A stretch of DNA of 64,000 nucleotides from Prochilodus magdalenae (lineage: Eukaryota; Chordata; Actinopteri; Characiformes; Prochilodontidae): assembly GCA_024036415.1 (NCBI GenBank), contig JAMWET010005050.1:1-64000 (forward strand), given 5' to 3'. Under the pieces are notes generated by a model. The model did not search any database. It worked only from the letters and a program-made list of their open reading frames with translations, and was not told the DNA's origin. Each line of letters begins with the position of its first letter. The stretch's first letter is position 1. The position numbers were made by a program, and so were the translations under genes. Shown one piece after another: positions 58,711 to 64,000 of the stretch.

Positions 58711-59299
58711 ACTGGACCAGTTGCCGGAGACGCAGGCCAGTAGCAGCCCTGGATCAGCTCTGTCCCTCGTGTTGGTCTGGTTTCCTGTTTCAGCTGACCC
58801 TCGCTCAGCCCTGTGTGGGTTGCAGTGGGTCTGCTGGAGCAGCATGCCGTGTGCTGGATGGGGTTGCTCCAGCAGTAGGTGGAGAACCCTGTAATGGACT
58901 GCTCTGAAAGCTGTGGAGCAGATTCCCTGACCTGTAACCCACCACTGCTTTCAGTTAGAGCGAGGACCGTGCACTCCGGCGCCCCCCGCGGCTCACAGGC
59001 CTCACTAAAGCCCCTCTGGATGGACTTCCAGAGCGCTATTAGACGCACACTGTGTTTAAAAGCTCCCTGTCTAACCTTTCCTGTCCGCTCCCTTCCACAC
59101 ACAGCCAGCGGTGTTCCTGTATACGGGAGATGTGTGGTATCTGTGTGTGTCCCTGCTGGGCCCAGTCCGAGTGTGTGCCGCTCTCGGTTCTGGAACTGTT
59201 TGTTTGGGTAGGGCCGCTGTAGACTGTTCCAAGTGGCCACTTTGAGTGAAGTCCTTCACAATCACTGTGTTTCTGCTGATTCCGCCCCCTTGCTCCGGC
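58711..59299. other. intergenic, no gene
   Basis: Overlapping frames on both strands up to about 200 aa, none resembling a known protein. The longest (-) runs through the trinucleotide repeat. Confidence 0.3.
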
Positions 59300-60450
59300 C
59301 ATTCCAAACGTGTCCTGACACTACTACACCTTCTGTGTTTACATCTCGTCCATGCAGTCAAAGCCGATCCCAGTGAAGTTCATCTTTCAGACATTCAGGT
59401 AACAAACAGCAAGAGCTATCTAGAACACTACATCTCTGTTAATGTGTTAATTTACCTGTTAATGGGGTAGTGGTAAAGCTGTCTGTCTGTCTGGAACATT
59501 ATCTCTGTCAGCCTGTCTGTCAGCCTGTCTGTAAGTTAGCTAGTGCTAAAAACCAAGAACTATCTAGAACATTACATCTTTGTTAATGTATTACCTTACC
59601 TGTTAGCATTATTTAGGGCTAAAAGCCAAGAAAAATCTAGAACATTTAATCTCCATTTATATTACCTGTAAACATCTTCAGAGCGAACACTACCTCCGTT
59701 TATTAGCTGTTGTTTAGTTCCTAAATGGCAAGAACTTTCTTAAATATTACATCTGTGTTGATATGATCCAGTGGGCGGAGATATTCAGATTCCACAGGGG
59801 CGTGTCCTGACACTACTACACCTTCTGTGTTTACTCTCACCACACTCACCTGCCGATCAGATGAAGTTCATCTTTCAGACATTCAGGTACCAAACAGCAA
59901 GAGCTATCTAGAACGCTACACCTCTGTTAATGTGTTAATTTAGCTGTTAATGTGGTAAATGCCAAAAAACTATCTAGAACATTATCTCCTTAATATATTA
60001 CCTCATTACCTCTCCTGTTAGTTAGCTAGTGCTAAAAACCGAGAACCATCTAGAACATTGTAGAACATTTCATCTCTGTTAATTTTACCTCAGTGTTGAA
60101 CATCTAAAAACTATCTAGAACATTACACCTCCATTAATGTATTATTTCAGCTGTTGGCCTAAGTTAGTGCTAAATCGCAAGAACCTTCTAGAACACTACA
60201 TCTGCATTGACCTATGACCTCAGTGTGGGCAGAGCTATTCAGAAGGAGGCAGTGTTATTCTAATAACCTATAAAAATACCAAAAACTAACAGGTGAGGTA
60301 ATATAAGTGGAGATGTAATGTTCTAGATTGTTCCTCACGTTTAGCCCTAGCTAATGCTAAAGAGTGATGTAATGTTCTAGATTGTTCTTCACATTTAGCC
60401 CTAGCTAACGCTAACAGCTGAGGTAATATACTAACAGGTAGCCGAATCCA
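59300..60450. repeat. decayed tandem repeat with TCTAGAACA motifs
   Basis: CATCTTTCAGACATTCAGGT plus AACAGCAAGAGCTATCTAGA occurs at about 59382 and 59867. CTGACACTACTACACCTTCT occurs at about 59315 and 59810. Shorter units with TCTAGAACATTA and TTAGCTAGTGCTAAA recur in between, and a piece near 60320-60420 is inverted. Confidence 0.6.
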
Positions 60451-61194
60451 AATGTCTCGTCTCGGCAGGCCACAGTAACAGACTGGGTGGTCTTACTTCA
60501 CAGTCTGTGGTCCGCTAGGACCTCCAGAACCCTGATAAACACGAGGAGGGAGTGTTTGTGTGTGTCTGTTAGAACCGTGTGTAATAAATCTGAAGATAAA
60601 CATCAGAAGAGCCGGGGCTCCAAACGTCCAAACACCATCCGGGCCATTTAGGAGCTGCGGTAACTCAGACCTCCAGCACAGAGCGTGCTCCGTCACCACC
60701 TCCACAGCCCTCGCTCCCGTCTCCCGTCTCCCGTCTGCCCCTGTGGAAGACCCGCCCGCTGGCCGGCGAGCTGCAGAGCGGTCCGGATAGAGAAAACGAG
60801 TATCTCCAGTTCTCATCTCCAGGAACATCCTGCAGGGCCAGCCGGGAGCAGGCCGAGGAAGCCGAAGACGCCGTTTGACTCCCCGCCAGGCTGTAGGCCT
60901 TTGAGTGCGGCAGGCGGTGTAGCGGGAGTGAGTGGGCGGTAGATCCATACCCACCGCTCCTATATTTACACACCCAGGCTTTCTATTGATCAACGCGCTC
61001 ACCTACACGCAGATACACCGACATCCAACCGCACCACCAGGGAACAGCATTCCGAGACTGAGTTAAGCTCCTCAGAATTCCAATCAATCAACCAGACGAC
61101 CACATGTTCCACAGCCACATCTCAGTCCAGCATGGCTTCAGTGTGGAATGGATCTGGATCAGTCAGACTGGATCTAGTACATGTTCTAAGCTGC
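60451..61194. other. intergenic, no gene
   Basis: GC-rich around 60650-60950 with CCCGTCTCCCGTCTCCCGTC. Both-strand frames of 70-170 aa are unlike known proteins. Confidence 0.3.
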
Positions 61195-61500
61195 TTCTCC
61201 TGTGGGTTCAGTCTTTCTCTCTTTATCCGGGCTCCACCTGAAGAGGCTGGGTTCTGCCCTTGAGCCTGGTTCCTCTCGAGGTTTCTTCACTCAAGGGAGT
61301 TTTTCATTGTCACAGTTCCCTCTGGCTTGCTCACGGTGGGCTTGGACCCAGTCCGCCCCCCATTTCCTACGTCTGTACATTAACACCCTGGTTTTCTTTT
61401 GCTTAATCACGAACTGGTTTTCTGTGAACTTGCTTTGAGACAACTTGATTGATTGGTTGGTTGGTTTGTTTGTTGATTGATTGGTTGATTGATTGATATT
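61195..61500 (+). mobile_element. dispersed fish repeat (LINE-like 3' region) plus TTGA microsatellite
   Basis: Blocks GAGGTTTCTTCACTCAAGGG, AGTTTTTCATTGTCAC, TCTGGCTTGCTCACGGTGGG and TGTGAACTTGCTTTGAGACA match a very common fish repeat. A (TTGA/TTGG)n microsatellite at about 61445-61496 forms its tail. Confidence 0.6.
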
Positions 61501-61615
61501 GGTCACTAACACCCAGTGAAAACTCTAGCCGTGCCCAGGCACTCACGTTCTAGATATTAACTTGCAAAGTACTAATGGATAAGTACTAATGGTTCCTAGT
61601 CACTATCTGTACAGC

Positions 61616-62063
61616 TATGTTCAGACGGCCATCCCTAATCCGATTTTTGGGATTTCCAGATTGGACCAAGATTGATGTTTTGATAGTGTGGACAGTAAAA
61701 CACACGTCTGAGTTTTGGAAATCGGATCTAATCCAGATTCCGAGGTGGTTAGAAATGCAATTCCAGCTTCAGCCTGGACACTCTGGACGTCTGAAATGTG
61801 AAGCTGGACAGGTAGATGGAGGTTCTAGAATGTACCTGCTGTACCATTTAAGGTGGAACAGGAAAGTTGGAACCGGAAGCTGGTAAATAAGATTGGCCAC
61901 TCAGCCACTCAGGTGCGGTTTGGCAGAGCAGATCCCGTGCTGTGATTCTAATTGGATTTTTTTGGTCTCAGTCTGGACGCCCAGGTGTCCTCTGTAAGCT
62001 GGACAGGTAGACTGCTGTCCCGGGAATGTCACTGCTGCACATTTAAGGTGGAACAGGGAAATC
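61616..62063. repeat. dispersed repeat with CCGATTTTTGG and TTTAAGGTGGAAC motifs, copy 1
   Basis: TTCAGACGGCCATCC, AATCCGATTTTTGG and GAAATCGGAT resemble ends of a common fish DNA element. The later part (GTGAAGCTGGACAGGTAGA, CATTTAAGGTGGAACAGG) recurs at 63430-63830. Confidence 0.55.
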
Positions 62064-62180
62064 GACTAATGGAGTCCTGTGATACATGCAGCTTGAACAT
62101 CGTCACACAGATCCTGCAGATGGTGCGGTAGAGGTGGAGGTTCTGAGCCACACCATTGCAGTCTTTGGTGATGTAGATGT
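62064..62180 (-). mobile_element. Tc1-derived element, copy d (fragment)
   Basis: AATGGAGTCCTGTGAT, GCAGCTTGAACATC and CTGCAGATGGTGCGGTAGAG match copies a and b. It directly follows the TTTAAGGTGGAAC repeat, as in copy e. Confidence 0.65.
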
Positions 62181-62254
62181 TGGCATGGATGAGCTATGGT
62201 GTCTGACTGTCCATCTACAAGGTGGAGCAGCAAGGTAGGAGTGTCTAATAGAGT

Positions 62255-62535
62255 GGACAGTGAGTGGACACAGTGTCTCAACACTCCAGCGGCCCTGCTG
62301 TGTCTGATCCACTCACACCAGCACCACCCACACTAACACACCACCACCACGTCAGTGTCACTGCAGTGCTGAGAATGATCCACCACCCACACCATACCTG
62401 CTCTGTGGGGGTCCTGACCATTGAAGAACAGGGTAATACAGTACACAGAGAAACAGATGGACTACAGTCTGGACCTGTACACCTACAGAGTGTCCTGTAT
62501 GGTCGGTGGAGCTGATGGAGGGGACAGTGGGTGTA
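62255..62535. repeat. abundant fish dispersed repeat
   Basis: TGTCTGATCCACTCACACCA, CAGTGTCACTGCAGTGCTGA, GAATGATCCACCACCCA and GTCCTGACCATTGAAGAACA are hallmarks of a repeat found widely in otophysan fish genomes. Family class is uncertain. Confidence 0.65.
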
Positions 62536-63409
62536 GATACGTATACTCTGTGATGTATAGATGTAACGGCTAGTCCAGATAAGAGCCTTCCTCTCTGTCC
62601 GGCCGGACCATGTCGATCTGGTGTTAAATATTCAGGGGTATTGAAGTTCGCTCTATAGCAGCCGCTCTTACCGTGTGCGGTTCCCGCCGTTCACAGTGCC
62701 GGTTCAGTGTTGAGGCAGGCAGAAGTGCGACCACACGCCGCGGGACACAGAGACCATGTCCTTATGTTGTCTGCTCTGAGCGGTTTAACCGCTCCACGCT
62801 TTGTTCTCGGCGTCTCCCGCCAGCGGTTCTGACATCCCGAACCAGCACGGCAGGGTCGATAGGGATGCCTCAGAAGCATCAGGACGGGATCAGGACTCGA
62901 CACCAGTCAAATCATCTCCCCTAAAAGCCGACACAGCCGCGTGCTTTGATATCAGCGCCTGCGATCGATAGCTGTGCCATGTCTGTGCAGTGTAGCCACG
63001 CTAAGGGCTCCGGAGACGAGCTCGGATCGGCCTGTTACGCGGTTTGAATGCACAATAACTCTCGGCACAGCAGCTGCAGCCGCGAGGCCACGGGCCAGAC
63101 CTGGCAAACGCGCGGAGCTGGAACCCGCTTAAATATGCACGTTAGGGTGGTGCTGTAATTATTCTGGAGGTCTCCGGAGGCAGGGGAGGTCGTGATTTAG
63201 TGCCGTTTGGTCTTCAGCTTAAAAATCTACAAAGATAATCCTGTACAAGAGCCAGGAGTTACTGGCAGCACTAACCTGGAGAACTGGGCCTGCCTGGTGA
63301 ACAGGACCTGCTCTCGAACGTGAACGTGCCTGTCCTGAAGGAAGTGCCGAGTGATTGTCCAGCTTAAGCTTGTTGCTAGCATTTGCTAATTGTTGGTGAA
63401 AATGAATTG
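62536..63409. other. intergenic, no gene; moderately CpG-rich
   Basis: Repeat-poor, with CpG-containing sequence at 62640-63150. No frame is recognised. It could be regulatory DNA. Confidence 0.3.
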
Positions 63410-63830
63410 AGATTGGATTTCCTGTCGTCTGGAAAGTGAAGCTGGACAGGTAGACTTGGGTTTCAGATGGAACCGTTGTACCATTTAAGGTGGAACCCGA
63501 GAATGTTAGCCTTTTGGGAAAGCAGTTCTGAAGTTTTGGGCGGAGCTACTTATGTGGGGTGGGGGGGCCTCCCACTTGATGCAAGAAGGATGGTCAAATC
63601 TGAATCTTGGCAGCCCAAAAGGACTGAGTGGTCCGATTTTTGCCATATCCGGATTGTATCCAGATCGATTTTCCAAAACTGTGTCGGTGGTTCTAAAGTA
63701 TGATTCTAATGGGTTATTTGCATCTCAGTCTGGACGCTCAAGTGTCCTCTGAAATGTGAAGCTGGACAGGTAGACTAATGTCCTGGAATGCAACTACTGC
63801 ATCACTTAAGGTGGAACAGGGAAATCCAAC
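63410..63830. repeat. dispersed repeat with CCGATTTTTGC and TTTAAGGTGGAAC motifs, copy 2
   Basis: Homologous to 61760-62063, including CAGTCTGGACGC and GTGTCCTCTG, and followed by the same Tc1-derived element. Confidence 0.55.
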
Positions 63831-64000
63831 TAATGGAGTCCTGTGATAATCCATCCCATGCAGCTTGAACATCCTCACAAAGTTCCTGCAGATGGTGCGG
63901 TAGGGGTGGAGATGGAGGGACACCAGGTCTTCTGGACGTGTGACAACAGACTGTTCATCTTGGTGCTGACCACGGTGCCTCCACACACGGATTCGTTGGG
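63831..64000 (-). mobile_element. Tc1-derived element, copy e (runs off window)
   Basis: Matches copies a and b. The - strand frame includes WRHRGQHQDEQSVVTRPEDL, which keeps a little more of the transposase after RGQH than copies a and b before the same C-terminal block. Confidence 0.7.

Overview
This window is vertebrate nuclear DNA and almost certainly from a teleost fish. Exons are short and have canonical GT-AG introns. Poly(A) signals are present. Interspersed repeats carry the fish LINE/SINE tail that includes GGATAAGAGCGTCTGC. Tc1/mariner fossils, fish-type SINEs, microsatellites and minisatellites are abundant. The repeat mix resembles otophysan fish (catfish or characins), but I cannot name the species from sequence alone.

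From 1 to about 32.5 kb the window holds a tandem array of four near-identical secreted clade-A serpin genes (alpha-1-antitrypsin, serpina1-like), all on the + strand, at 22-1729, 5776-7522, 16908-18665 and 25476-27185. Copies 2, 3 and 4 are each intact at 417 aa over four coding exons. Copy 1 has a scrambled, frameshifted signal-peptide region. Copies 2-4 have a conserved upstream block with an HNF1-like/TATA-like element and a non-coding first exon. In copy 3 these lie about 5.9 kb from the coding exons because a repeat-rich segment, including a roughly 90-copy 34-bp minisatellite, sits between them. The spacers between genes are GAGTC-rich minisatellites of 26-bp and 33-bp units that were amplified together with the genes. 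Many long open frames in these spacers are artefacts of the repeat period.

From 32.5 to 45.8 kb I find no credible protein gene. This stretch holds Tc1/mariner fossils, CA-rich, 30-bp, 70-bp G-rich and 62-bp tandem repeats, a cluster of heat-shock-element-like motifs, CTCF-like motifs, a polypyrimidine tract and AT-rich islands that look like conserved non-coding DNA.

From 46.2 to 49.2 kb there is a tandem cluster of intron-containing tRNA-Ile(UAU) genes on the - strand. Two copies are intact, one is well folded but has anticodon UCU, and several are decayed.

From 49.2 to 64 kb the sequence is intergenic, with SINEs, repeated copies of an internally deleted Tc1-derived element, other dispersed repeats and microsatellites. 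The serpins would act in blood plasma as protease inhibitors. The tRNAs would serve AUA decoding. Nothing links the two loci functionally beyond adjacency.
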